From CAZIPN01 sp964541225 (GTDB taxonomy: Bacteria > Actinomycetota > Coriobacteriia > Anaerosomatales > JAAXUF01): 14,316 nucleotides of DNA. The first letter of the stretch is position 1; every line of letters starts with the position of its first letter. The notes beneath the pieces are model-generated. The model was not told where the DNA came from. It did not search any database and saw nothing but the letters and a program-made list of their open reading frames with translations. Location of the stretch: assembly GCA_964541225.1 (NCBI GenBank), contig CAZIPN010000039.1:1-14316 (forward strand), given 5' to 3'. The position numbers and the translations under genes are program-made. Shown here piece by piece: positions 8,480 to 14,316 of the stretch.

Positions 8480-9164
8480 GGGGGAGTTTCGGCTGCGCGT
8501 AGCCTACGTCAAGACCGGACGGCTGCGGTGGCTCTCACACCTTGAAGTGATTCACGCGCTTGAGCGAGGGGTTCGCCGAGCCGATCTTCCCTATGCGGTC
8601 ACGAGGGGATTTGCTCCCCACATAAAGATCGCGTTCGGACCAGCATTGCCGGTTGGAACCGCTGGTGAGAAGGAGTACTACGATATTTGGTTGACGCGCT
8701 ACACTGACGCAAGCAGATTGCTCATGTCTTTGAGAAACGCGATGCCGGATGGGCTGGCACCGATCTCGGCAGCTTTCGTGGCCGATTCGAAGTCCTCGCT
8801 CGCGGCAACGCTGACAATAGCCAGATACAAGGTAGAGGTTGACGGAAAGGAGTCCTCGGCAGAAGAAGTGCGCGCAGCGCTGAAGCGCTTCGTGGATTCG
8901 GGAACGTTTTCGATGACGCACAAGGGCAAGCAGAAGGTTTTCGACCTGGCGCGTAGTCTCCCGGAAGAGACGCGTGTCAGCGAGTCGGCAGGCGGTAGCG
9001 AAGTCGAGCTCACCGTCCGCATCGGACCCGAAGGGTCCCTCCGCCCCGAAGCTCTCGTCAGAACCGCTCTCGAAGCCGCATCGCTAGATGCGTCGGTTGC
9101 GCACACGACACGCACAGACATCCTCGTTGAGCAGGAAGAGGGTAGTTGGGCGTGTCCGTTGTGA
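8463..9164 (+). CDS. DUF2344 / TIGR03936 family protein, partner of the radical SAM protein
   Basis: The product is 233 aa from GTG 8463 (230 aa if GTG 8472 is used; neither has a strong binding site). The N-terminal signature is clear: R-L-R-V-A-Y-x-K-x-G (10-19), RWLSHLEVIHALERGVRRA (22-40), RGFAPHIKIAFGPALPVG (48-65) and EYYDIWL (71-77). This pattern is characteristic of DUF2344, found beside or fused to TIGR03960 radical SAM proteins, often next to RNase E/G genes. No biochemical role is known to me. It overlaps the radical SAM gene by 17 or 8 bases, so the two are probably translated together. Its codons differ from the neighbours in the first half (ATA and AGA triplets around 8630-8840, lower local GC). 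It ends 15 bases before rng. Confidence 0.85.
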   Translation: MNRVAEGEFRLRVAYVKTGRLRWLSHLEVIHALERGVRRADLPYAVTRGFAPHIKIAFGPALPVGTAGEKEYYDIWLTRYTDASRLLMSLRNAMPDGLAPISAAFVADSKSSLAATLTIARYKVEVDGKESSAEEVRAALKRFVDSGTFSMTHKGKQKVFDLARSLPEETRVSESAGGSEVELTVRIGPEGSLRPEALVRTALEAASLDASVAHTTRTDILVEQEEGSWACPL

Positions 9165-9165
9165 C

Positions 9166-9170
9166 GGGAG
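9166..9170 (+). promoter_or_regulatory. Ribosome binding site deciding the rng start
   Basis: GGGAG just after the DUF2344 stop sits nine bases before GTG 9180. It abuts the alternative TTG at 9171, which leaves no room for initiation there. I therefore use GTG 9180. Confidence 0.6.
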
Positions 9171-9179
9171 TTGCGAGCA

Positions 9180-10667
9180 GTGGCGGAGCTAGATCGCGAG
9201 ATGCTTATCTCGCACGATTCCAATGAGACGCGCGTAGCGTTTCTCGAGAATCGTGAGCTTGTCGAACTCTACATAGAGCGGCCAAAGCGCAGCGCAGTCG
9301 GCAACGTCTACTTGGGCAGGGTGACCGATATCCTGCCCGGCATGCAGGCGGCCTTCGTCGACATCGGCCACGAGAAGAACGCGTTTCTGTACGTGGACGA
9401 GATTGTCGCCCCCGAGGGTGTAGAAGGCCTGCCTCGCCGAGAGATCCAGTCGCTGCTCAAGACCGGCCAGCAAGTCATGGTGCAGGTTGTCAAAGACGCC
9501 ATGGGCACCAAGGGCGCGCGGGTGACGACCGACATCTCGCTGCCGGGACGCTTCCTCGTGCTGATGCCGTTTTCGGAGTTTGTCGGCGTGTCGAAGAAGC
9601 TTGGCGAGGAAGAGCGCGATCGGCTGCACGACATCGTGACTCGCTACGCGCCGTCTGATGTGGGCGTGATTGTGCGCACGGTGGCTCAGGGGGCCAGCGA
9701 GCGCGATCTTTCGAGCGACCTGGAGTTTCTGATGCGGCTGTGGAAGCGCGTCAGCCATCAGGCCACCGAGGCGCTTGCGCCGGAGGTCATCTACACCGAG
9801 ATGGACCTGGGGTTGCGCCTGGTGCGCGACGTGTACTCGGAGGAGTTTCGTCGGCTTGTGGTTGATGATCGCGCGACCTTCGAGAAGGTCACGTCGTTTC
9901 TGAAGAAGACGTCGCCGCAGCTCGTGCGCAGTGTGCAGCTCCACAAGGATCCGGTGCCGCTCTTCGACCAGTACGGATTCCAGGCGACCATTGATGGCGC
10001 ACTGAGGCGCACGGTCGCGCTCTCAAGTGGCGGCTACCTGACGATTGACAAGACCGAGGCGCTTACCGCCATCGACGTGAACACGGGGCGGTTTGTCGGC
10101 AAGAAGAACCTCGAGGAGACGATCCTGCGCACGAACCTGGAAGCTGCCGACGAGGTCGTGCGCCAGCTGCGGCTTCGCGATATCGGCGGCATCATCATCA
10201 TCGACTTCATCGATATGGAGGAGACGGCGAGCAAGACAGCGCTCGTCGACCGACTCAGCAAGGCGCTGGAGCGTGACCGCACCAAGACGCGCATGAGCGA
10301 GATCAGCAGGCTCGGCTTGGTCGAGATCACTCGCAAGAACGTGACGGACGGTTTGTACGGCGTGCTCACCGAGCCGTGCCCGGCGTGTGGGGGTGAGGGT
10401 CGGGTTGTGTCGCGCGTGACTCGGCGAATCGCCGTTGAGCGCCGGATGCGAGAGGTTCTTCGCAGCGGCCGTTCGCACGCGTATCTCTTTGGCCTGAATC
10501 CAGCCACATACGAGCTCATCACTGCACCCGGCCTCAACGTCGCTGCCACCCTTCGTGCCGAGACTGGCAAGCAAGTCTCCATCGTGCCGGATGAGGAAGC
10601 TGACGCTACGGAGGTGCGCATCCTGATCGAGGGTCGCACGGGTCTGTTGCGCCGAGCGTTTGAGTAG
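9180..10667 (+). CDS. rng: Ribonuclease E/G family endoribonuclease
   Basis: This single-strand-specific endoribonuclease acts in rRNA and tRNA maturation and mRNA decay. The product is 495 aa from GTG 9180, the size of RNase G, with no long disordered scaffold tail as in E. coli RNase E. An S1 RNA-binding region spans about 36-120 (VGNVYLGRVTDILPGMQAAF). The catalytic DNase I-like region contains AIDVNTGRFVGK with D299 and IIIIDFIDME with D342 and D345, the metal-binding Asp positions of the family (D303 and D346 in E. coli RNase E). MSEISRLGLVEITRKNV follows, then the zinc-link CPAC (C400, C403) used for dimerisation. Family assignment is firm; whether it acts as RNase G or as the main RNase E/G cannot be read from the sequence. 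No terminator is visible before the rplU promoter. Confidence 0.94.
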   Translation: MAELDREMLISHDSNETRVAFLENRELVELYIERPKRSAVGNVYLGRVTDILPGMQAAFVDIGHEKNAFLYVDEIVAPEGVEGLPRREIQSLLKTGQQVMVQVVKDAMGTKGARVTTDISLPGRFLVLMPFSEFVGVSKKLGEEERDRLHDIVTRYAPSDVGVIVRTVAQGASERDLSSDLEFLMRLWKRVSHQATEALAPEVIYTEMDLGLRLVRDVYSEEFRRLVVDDRATFEKVTSFLKKTSPQLVRSVQLHKDPVPLFDQYGFQATIDGALRRTVALSSGGYLTIDKTEALTAIDVNTGRFVGKKNLEETILRTNLEAADEVVRQLRLRDIGGIIIIDFIDMEETASKTALVDRLSKALERDRTKTRMSEISRLGLVEITRKNVTDGLYGVLTEPCPACGGEGRVVSRVTRRIAVERRMREVLRSGRSHAYLFGLNPATYELITAPGLNVAATLRAETGKQVSIVPDEEADATEVRILIEGRTGLLRRAFE

Positions 10668-10691
10668 GGCGGACGGGGCGGGCAGTTCTCG

Positions 10692-10720
10692 TTGACGCTA
10701 GCAGGGTGCCCTGCTAACAT
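10692..10720 (+). promoter_or_regulatory. Housekeeping sigma promoter for rplU-rpmA
   Basis: TTGACG (10692-10697) and TAACAT (10715-10720) are separated by exactly 17 bases, a near-consensus primary-sigma promoter. It lies in the 90-base gap between rng and rplU. Transcription would begin near 10727, leaving a leader of about 30 bases. This gives the two ribosomal protein genes independent expression from the upstream operon. An 18-base perfect inverted repeat fills the spacer (see separate entry). Confidence 0.8.
10699..10716. repeat. Perfect 8+2+8 inverted repeat in the rplU promoter spacer
   Basis: TAGCAGGG-TG-CCCTGCTA occupies nearly the whole spacer between the -35 and -10 boxes and overlaps the first two bases of the -10. 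It ends upstream of the likely transcription start, so it should act as DNA rather than as an RNA hairpin in the rplU transcript. It could be an operator for a dimeric regulator. For RNA polymerase reading through from rng it could instead form a hairpin, but no U-tract follows. It may also be chance. Confidence 0.7.
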
Positions 10721-10757
10721 TTCCCCTCGCGCATTGATCCGAGCGAAAGGTCCTCGC

Positions 10758-11570
10758 ATGTACGCAATCGTCGCCACCGGCGGCAAACAACTCAAGGTCG
10801 CAGCCGGTGACGTCGTCACCGTTGAGAAGCTTTCCGCGCTCGCAGGCGAGAAGGTCACCTTCGACGCGGTGTTTCTTGCCGACGAGGATAAGATCGTCGT
10901 TGATCCCGAAGAGCTCGCCTCGGTTACCGTCACCGGTGAAGTGATCGAGCATTTCAAGGGCGACAAGGTGATCGTGTTCAAGTTCAAGAAGCGCAAGGGA
11001 TACAAGCGGCTCAAGGGCCATCGGCAGGAACTGACCAAGGTTCAGATCACCGACGTGTCGGCGCAGGGTGGTGCCAAGAAGACCACGCGCGGCAAGAAGG
11101 TCGAGGAGCCAGCGGAGGCTGAGGCCAAGGCCGCCGAGAAGGCCGCCGAGACGCCCGCCGAGACGCCGAAGGCAGCCGAAGCGGCCGAGCCTGCAGCAAG
11201 CGCCAAGAAGCCTGCCGCGTCCAAGGCCAAGGCCGCCGAGAAGCCCGCGCAGGCCGAGCAAGCCGAGGCCGCCAAGCCGGCGAAACCGGCACGCGCGACG
11301 AAAGCCGCCGCTCCGAAGACGCCAGCCAAGGGCGCTGCCGCCAAGACCACGAAAGCTGCTAGTGGCGCTGCAGCTGCCAAGAGCACGAAGGCGACCGAGG
11401 CAAAGGAAGACGCGTCGGCCGCGAAGGCTGACGAGGACGCCAAGCCGGCCAAGGCTCCGCGGACGCGTAAGTCCACCGGGACCGCCAAGTCCACGGGGAC
11501 CGCCAAGTCCACTGGAACATCGAAGACCACCAAATCCACCAAGGCCGACAAGCCGGACGCGGACGAGTAA
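10758..11570 (+). CDS. rplU: 50S ribosomal protein L21 with a long Lys/Ala/Pro-rich C-terminal tail
   Basis: L21 binds 23S rRNA in the large subunit. Residues 1-103 are a complete L21: MYAIVATGGKQ at the start, VIVFKFKKRKGYKRLKGHRQ (71-90) and the closing V-Q-I-T-D-V. L21 is normally about 100-105 aa; here 167 more residues (104-270) form a low-complexity tail of Ala, Lys, Pro, Glu and Thr resembling histone H1-like or AlgP-like basic tails, surely disordered. It ends with three hexapeptides KSTGTA, KSTGTA, KSTGTS, then KTTKSTK and an acidic last few residues. The tail is in frame with no stop or frameshift. Start ATG 10758 follows AAAGG (10746-10750) by seven bases; an upstream in-frame TTG (10692) is the -35 box, not a start. 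It is followed by rpmA after 18 bases. Confidence 0.96.
   Translation: MYAIVATGGKQLKVAAGDVVTVEKLSALAGEKVTFDAVFLADEDKIVVDPEELASVTVTGEVIEHFKGDKVIVFKFKKRKGYKRLKGHRQELTKVQITDVSAQGGAKKTTRGKKVEEPAEAEAKAAEKAAETPAETPKAAEAAEPAASAKKPAASKAKAAEKPAQAEQAEAAKPAKPARATKAAAPKTPAKGAAAKTTKAASGAAAAKSTKATEAKEDASAAKADEDAKPAKAPRTRKSTGTAKSTGTAKSTGTSKTTKSTKADKPDADE
11469..11522 (+). repeat. Three tandem 18-base units coding KSTGTA/S in the rplU tail
   Basis: Units at 11469-11486, 11487-11504 and 11505-11522. The first two differ at one third-codon position; the third has diverged further (GGA ACA TCG instead of GGG ACC GCC). A degraded continuation (KTTKSTK) follows. The pattern suggests recent tandem duplication in a length-variable tail. 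Confidence 0.85.
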
Positions 11571-11588
11571 GGGCAGGGATCGAGAGAA

Positions 11589-11843
11589 ATGGCACACAAG
11601 AAGGGTCTCGGCTCCACCAGAAACGGCCGCGATTCACGCGCGCAGCGCCTCGGCGTCAAGCGCTTCGCTGGTCAGGAAGTCTCGGCGGGCACGATCATCG
11701 TTCGCCAGCACGGCACACACTTTCATCCTGGCGAGAACGTCGGGCGTGGCGGAGACGACACGCTGTTCGCCAAGATCGACGGCACCGTCGAGTTCACGCG
11801 CGGCCTGAAGCGCCGCGTCCACGTGCGACCGTTCGTGGCCTAG
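11589..11843 (+). CDS. rpmA: 50S ribosomal protein L27
   Basis: L27 reaches toward the peptidyl-transferase centre through its N-terminus and aids tRNA placement. The product is 84 aa, the normal length, opening MAHKKGLGSTRNGRDS and containing RLGVKRFAGQ, GTIIVRQHGTHFHPG, and VGRGGDDTLFA. There is no N-terminal cleavable extension as in Firmicutes, and no gene for the L27-processing protease Prp (YsxB) lies between rplU and rpmA, which is consistent. It starts 18 bases after rplU, so the pair is one transcript, ended by the hairpin at 11876-11915. Confidence 0.98.
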   Translation: MAHKKGLGSTRNGRDSRAQRLGVKRFAGQEVSAGTIIVRQHGTHFHPGENVGRGGDDTLFAKIDGTVEFTRGLKRRVHVRPFVA

Positions 11844-11875
11844 AGGACTCTTCGACGCACCTACGTGATTGTCGC

Positions 11876-11915
11876 GAGCCCCCCGTTCTCACCAGCAGAG
11901 CGGGGGGTTCGTTCG
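11876..11915 (+). terminator. Rho-independent-like terminator after rpmA
   Basis: Arms GAGCCCCCCG (11876-11885) and CGGGGGGTTC (11901-11910) pair over ten positions with one G-T wobble around a 15-base loop in which CTC and GAG can also pair. The following tract (GTTCGT) is only weakly T-rich, as often seen at high GC. It lies 33 bases after the rpmA stop. Confidence 0.8.
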
Positions 11916-11921
11916 TATAAG
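11916..11921 (+). promoter_or_regulatory. Possible -10 box for obg
   Basis: TATAAG (5 of 6 to consensus) directly follows the rpmA terminator and is conspicuous in GC-rich DNA. The matching -35 position (about 11893-11898, CAGCAG) is in the terminator loop and is poor. A promoter is expected here because the upstream unit appears to be terminated, but the evidence is thin. Confidence 0.35.
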
Positions 11922-11925
11922 ATGA

Positions 11926-11945
11926 CTGGGGCGAGAATCGCCCAG
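11926..11945 (+). promoter_or_regulatory. Small hairpin upstream of the obg ribosome binding site
   Basis: GGGCGA-GAA-TCGCCC (11929-11943) is a perfect six-pair hairpin with a three-base loop. With one bulged G it extends to CTGGG(G)CGA/TCGCCCAG. It ends directly before AAGGAG (11947-11951, with A 11946) and could affect obg translation if it lies in the leader. No known riboswitch or leader class is recognised. Confidence 0.45.
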
Positions 11946-11946
11946 A

Positions 11947-11951
11947 AGGAG
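11947..11951 (+). promoter_or_regulatory. Ribosome binding site of obg, unusually far from the GTG start
   Basis: AGGAG is the strongest site before obg. It stands 13 bases from the GTG at 11965 but only seven from an in-frame ATT at 11959. The GTG gives the standard MFIDEV N-terminus, so I keep it; the spacing is noted as a finding. Confidence 0.55.
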
Positions 11952-11964
11952 CGGGCGCATTTCT

Positions 11965-13398
11965 GTGTTCATCGACGAGGTGAAGATCCACGTCAAGGGC
12001 GGTGATGGCGGCGCGGGATGCATGTCCTTTCGCCGAGAAGCCCACGTGCCCAAAGGTGGTCCTGACGGCGGGGACGGCGGCCGCGGGGGCAACGTGATCG
12101 TGCAGGCGGACCCCGGCGCCTCCTCGCTCATCGCCTATCGCTTCAAGCACCACTTCAAGGCCGAGCGCGGTATCCACGGCAAGGGCCAGATTCGCCACGG
12201 CGCCAACGGTGAGGACATCGTGCTCACGGTTCCTCTCGGCACGATCTGTCGAGATGCCGAGACGGGCGAGGTGCTCGGCGACCTGACGTATGCGGGGCAG
12301 CAGCTGGTGGTTGCGCACGGCGGCTTTGGCGGGCGCGGCAACATCCACTTCGTGACCCCGACTCGGCGCGCACCCGCGTTTGCGGAGCTCGGCGAACCTG
12401 CCGAGGAACGCTGGATCGAACTCGAGATGAAGCTGATGGCCGACGCGGCGCTTGTCGGCATGCCGAGTGCGGGCAAGAGCTCGCTGATTGCGCGGATGAG
12501 CGCGGCGCGGCCCAAGATCGCCGACTACCCCTTCACAACCCTCGTGCCCAACCTCGGCGTCGTGAAGGCGGGCGAGCGGTCTTTTGTCGTGGCCGACGTG
12601 CCGGGTCTCATCGAGGGCGCGAGCGAGGGCAAGGGCCTTGGCCATGCCTTTCTGCGTCACATCGAGCGAACCGCGCTCATCATCCATGTGGTGGACCTTT
12701 CGGGCAGCTGGGAAGAGCGTGATCCGCTCGGCGACTACGACGTCATCAACCGCGAACTCGCACTGCACGCGGCCGAGCTTGCCGAGCGCCCGCGCATCGT
12801 CGTCGGCAACAAGGCGGACGTTGCGGGGACCGAGGATGCATCCGCGCGCTTGCGCGAGCGGGCGGATGCTGACGGTGCGCCATACTTCGAGGTCTCGGCG
12901 GTGACCGGGGCCGGGCTCGATGCGATGATGCGCTCGGTGGCGGAGCGTGTCTTTGAGCTCAGACGCGCGGCGGTCCCTGCCGAGGTGGCGCCACAGAAGG
13001 TGTGGAAGCACGAGACCAGCGACGAGCACACCTTCCACGTCGCCAATCTCGGCGGGCATGTGTTCGAGGTGACTGGCCGAGGGATCGAGCGCATGGTCAT
13101 CATGACCGAGTGGGGCAACGAAGAAGCGATTGCGTTTCTGCAGAAGCGGCTGGTCAAGGCAGGTGTGGAGAAGGCGCTCACGGAAGCTGGCGCTGTGGAC
13201 GGCGACGAGATTCGCATCGCGGGCCGGGCCTTTGAGTTCGAAGGAGCGCTACAGCGCGACGGTGAGGTCGCAGACATCGAGGACGAGCCTGTCCCAAGCG
13301 AGGGCTCGGGCGCGTCGAGAGGCGCCAGGGGCACCTCGGCGTCGCAGGGTGTCACGACGGCTTCGGGAACAGGAGAGGACGCGCAGAGCGGTGGCTGA
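11965..13398 (+). CDS. obg: Obg family GTPase (ObgE/CgtA)
   Basis: Obg is an essential GTPase that binds the 50S subunit, and acts in ribosome assembly and stress and growth control. The product is 477 aa from GTG 11965. The glycine-rich Obg fold spans about 1-158 (GGDGGAGCMSFRREAHVPKGGPDGGDGG region). The G domain follows with G1 GMPSAGKSS (165-173), switch region YPFTTLVPNLG, G3 DVPG (211-214), G4 NKAD (282-285) and a G5-like EVSAVTG. A complete OCT domain spans about 345-423 (HTFHVANLGGHVFEVTG to IRIAGRAFEFE). A roughly 50-residue Ser/Gly/Glu-rich tail follows, likely disordered. The last eight bases contain the GTG start of proB (overlap GTGGCTGA), so the two are coupled. Confidence 0.97.
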   Translation: MFIDEVKIHVKGGDGGAGCMSFRREAHVPKGGPDGGDGGRGGNVIVQADPGASSLIAYRFKHHFKAERGIHGKGQIRHGANGEDIVLTVPLGTICRDAETGEVLGDLTYAGQQLVVAHGGFGGRGNIHFVTPTRRAPAFAELGEPAEERWIELEMKLMADAALVGMPSAGKSSLIARMSAARPKIADYPFTTLVPNLGVVKAGERSFVVADVPGLIEGASEGKGLGHAFLRHIERTALIIHVVDLSGSWEERDPLGDYDVINRELALHAAELAERPRIVVGNKADVAGTEDASARLRERADADGAPYFEVSAVTGAGLDAMMRSVAERVFELRRAAVPAEVAPQKVWKHETSDEHTFHVANLGGHVFEVTGRGIERMVIMTEWGNEEAIAFLQKRLVKAGVEKALTEAGAVDGDEIRIAGRAFEFEGALQRDGEVADIEDEPVPSEGSGASRGARGTSASQGVTTASGTGEDAQSGG

Positions 13399-14316
13399 CA
13401 CACGGCGAATCGTCATCAAAGTAGGCTCCTCAACGCTCACGGGCGAGGACGGCGGGATCGATCGCGCGTTCGTCGCCTCGCTTGTCGCGCAGGTCGCCGA
13501 GGTTGTCTCGGCGGGTGTGCAGGTCGTGCTCGTCTCCAGCGGTGCCATTGCGGCAGGCATCTCGCGCCTCGGGCTTGCCGAGCGACCCGCAGACATCCCC
13601 GGTCTGCAAGCGGCGGCTTCCGTCGGCCAGGTTGCGCTCGCCGAGACGTACCAGACGCTCTTCGCCGAACACGACATCACGATCGGTCAGGTGCTGCTGA
13701 CCAGGCACGACACGGGTCATCGCGAGTCCTTTCTGCACGCGCGCGACACGTTCGAGCGGCTGCTTACACTTGGCGCCGTGCCGGTTGTGAACGAGAACGA
13801 TACGGTGGCTGTCGACGAAATCCGCTTCGGCGACAACGACTCGCTTGCCGCACTCGTTGCCACGATGGTGGCAGCCGATCTGGTGCTGCTGCTCTCCGAC
13901 ATCGCGGGTCTCTACGATGCGGACCCGCGTCTGTCGGCAGAAGCGAAGCTGCTCGCGCAAGTCGACGAACTCACCGACGATCTTGTTGCGGCTGCCGGCG
14001 GCACTGGCAGCCATCACGGGAGCGGCGGGATGGCCACGAAGCTGGAGGCAGCGAACATGCTGATGAAGGCTGGCATCCCGATGGTGATCTGCGATGGTCG
14101 GCGCGAGCATGTCGTCACCGACGCGGTTGCGGGCACGTCGGTGGGCACGCTGTTCGCCAGCGGGGAAGCCACGCTTTCGGCGCGCAAACTGTGGATCGCG
14201 CTTGGGCGAAGCGCGGTGGGCGAGATCGTGATCGACGACGGCGCGCGGGAAGCGCTCATCACTCGTCACACATCGCTTCTGCCTGCGGGTGTAGTCTCTG
14301 TGAGCGGGACGTTTGC
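13391..14316 (+). CDS. proB: Glutamate 5-kinase, partial at the right edge
   Basis: ProB phosphorylates glutamate to gamma-glutamyl phosphate, the first and feedback-controlled step of proline synthesis. The frame opens with GTG at 13391 inside the end of obg, preceded by AGGAGAGG (13371-13378), and stays open to the last base (about 308 codons). It reads MADTRRIVIKVGSSTLTGEDGG, then VVLVSSGAIAAGISRLGL, GLQAAASVGQ, PVVNENDTVAVDEIRFGDNDSLAA, LLLSDIAGLYDADPR and SGGMATKLEAANML, all amino-acid-kinase landmarks of ProB. ARKLWIALG and IVIDDGAREALI then begin the C-terminal PUA domain, which is cut by the window. The loop before GGMATK reads GGTGSHHGS, longer and more His-rich than the usual short GTG. 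proA would be expected downstream. Confidence 0.95.
   Translation, partial: MADTRRIVIKVGSSTLTGEDGGIDRAFVASLVAQVAEVVSAGVQVVLVSSGAIAAGISRLGLAERPADIPGLQAAASVGQVALAETYQTLFAEHDITIGQVLLTRHDTGHRESFLHARDTFERLLTLGAVPVVNENDTVAVDEIRFGDNDSLAALVATMVAADLVLLLSDIAGLYDADPRLSAEAKLLAQVDELTDDLVAAAGGTGSHHGSGGMATKLEAANMLMKAGIPMVICDGRREHVVTDAVAGTSVGTLFASGEATLSARKLWIALGRSAVGEIVIDDGAREALITRHTSLLPAGVVSVSGTF

Noticed and set aside
10692..10757. Longer L21 starting at TTG 10692
   Set aside because: That TTG is the -35 box of the rplU promoter, and L21 proteins begin MYAI, which matches ATG 10758 with its own ribosome site.
10668..10757. L21 leader RNA
   Set aside because: The likely transcript start leaves only about 30 bases of leader, and the only inverted repeat lies upstream of that start.
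11469..11540. CRISPR-like array
   Set aside because: The units are 18 bases, contiguous without spacers, and encode an in-frame hexapeptide of the L21 tail.
11068..11808. 246-codon + frame overlapping rplU, and matching minus frames in the same stretch
   Set aside because: Arg/Pro repeats are just the low-complexity rplU tail read in another frame; it runs into rpmA, which is certain.
11794..13059. 421-codon open frame on the minus strand opposite obg
   Set aside because: Low-information Arg/His/Ala-rich translation covering the intact Obg G domain; a shadow of codon bias. Its start-side end also crosses the rpmA terminator.

Overview
The window is a gene-dense, high-GC stretch (about 60-65% by eye) in which every supported gene lies on the + strand. 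It carries twelve protein genes. The first (mreB) sits at the left edge and the last (proB) runs off the right edge. I found no tRNA, rRNA, mobile element or CRISPR array, and no gap over 300 bases without a gene. GTG/TTG starts are common (mreC, mrdA, the radical SAM gene, the DUF2344 gene, rng, obg, proB), as expected at this GC. Gene order and protein style suggest a rod-shaped Gram-positive, most likely a non-mycelial actinobacterium of the Coriobacteriia type. That placement is inference from general resemblance, not from a search.

Layout. (1) 1-5647: the rod-shape and cell-elongation module mreB-mreC-mreD-mrdA(PBP2)-rodA, i.e. an actin-like filament, its two membrane partners, and the transpeptidase/glycosyltransferase pair that builds lateral wall. 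(2) 5667-6608: a DUF697-family protein whose N-terminal half looks like a GTPase fold with no recognisable P-loop; function unknown. (3) 6605-9164: a TIGR03960-type radical SAM protein overlapping a DUF2344/TIGR03936 protein; the two halves are fused in some bacteria. (4) 9180-10667: an RNase E/G family endoribonuclease. (5) 10692-11843: a clear housekeeping promoter, then rplU (L21 with a 167-residue Lys/Ala/Pro tail) and rpmA (L27), closed by a strong hairpin at 11876-11915. (6) 11965-14316: obg (ribosome-assembly GTPase) overlapping proB (glutamate 5-kinase, partial).

How it fits together. Overlaps or very short gaps make 1-10667 look like one or two long transcripts. L21/L27 have their own promoter and terminator, and obg-proB probably forms the next unit. 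mreBCD lies near an RNase G-type gene in Escherichia coli as well, and rplU-rpmA-obg-proB is a widespread order, so most of the window is conserved core genome. The least explained elements are the degenerate-GTPase DUF697 protein, the long L21 tail, a perfect palindrome filling the spacer of the rplU promoter, and the uncharacterised radical SAM/DUF2344 pair. I see no sign of a defence, mobile or biosynthetic system.
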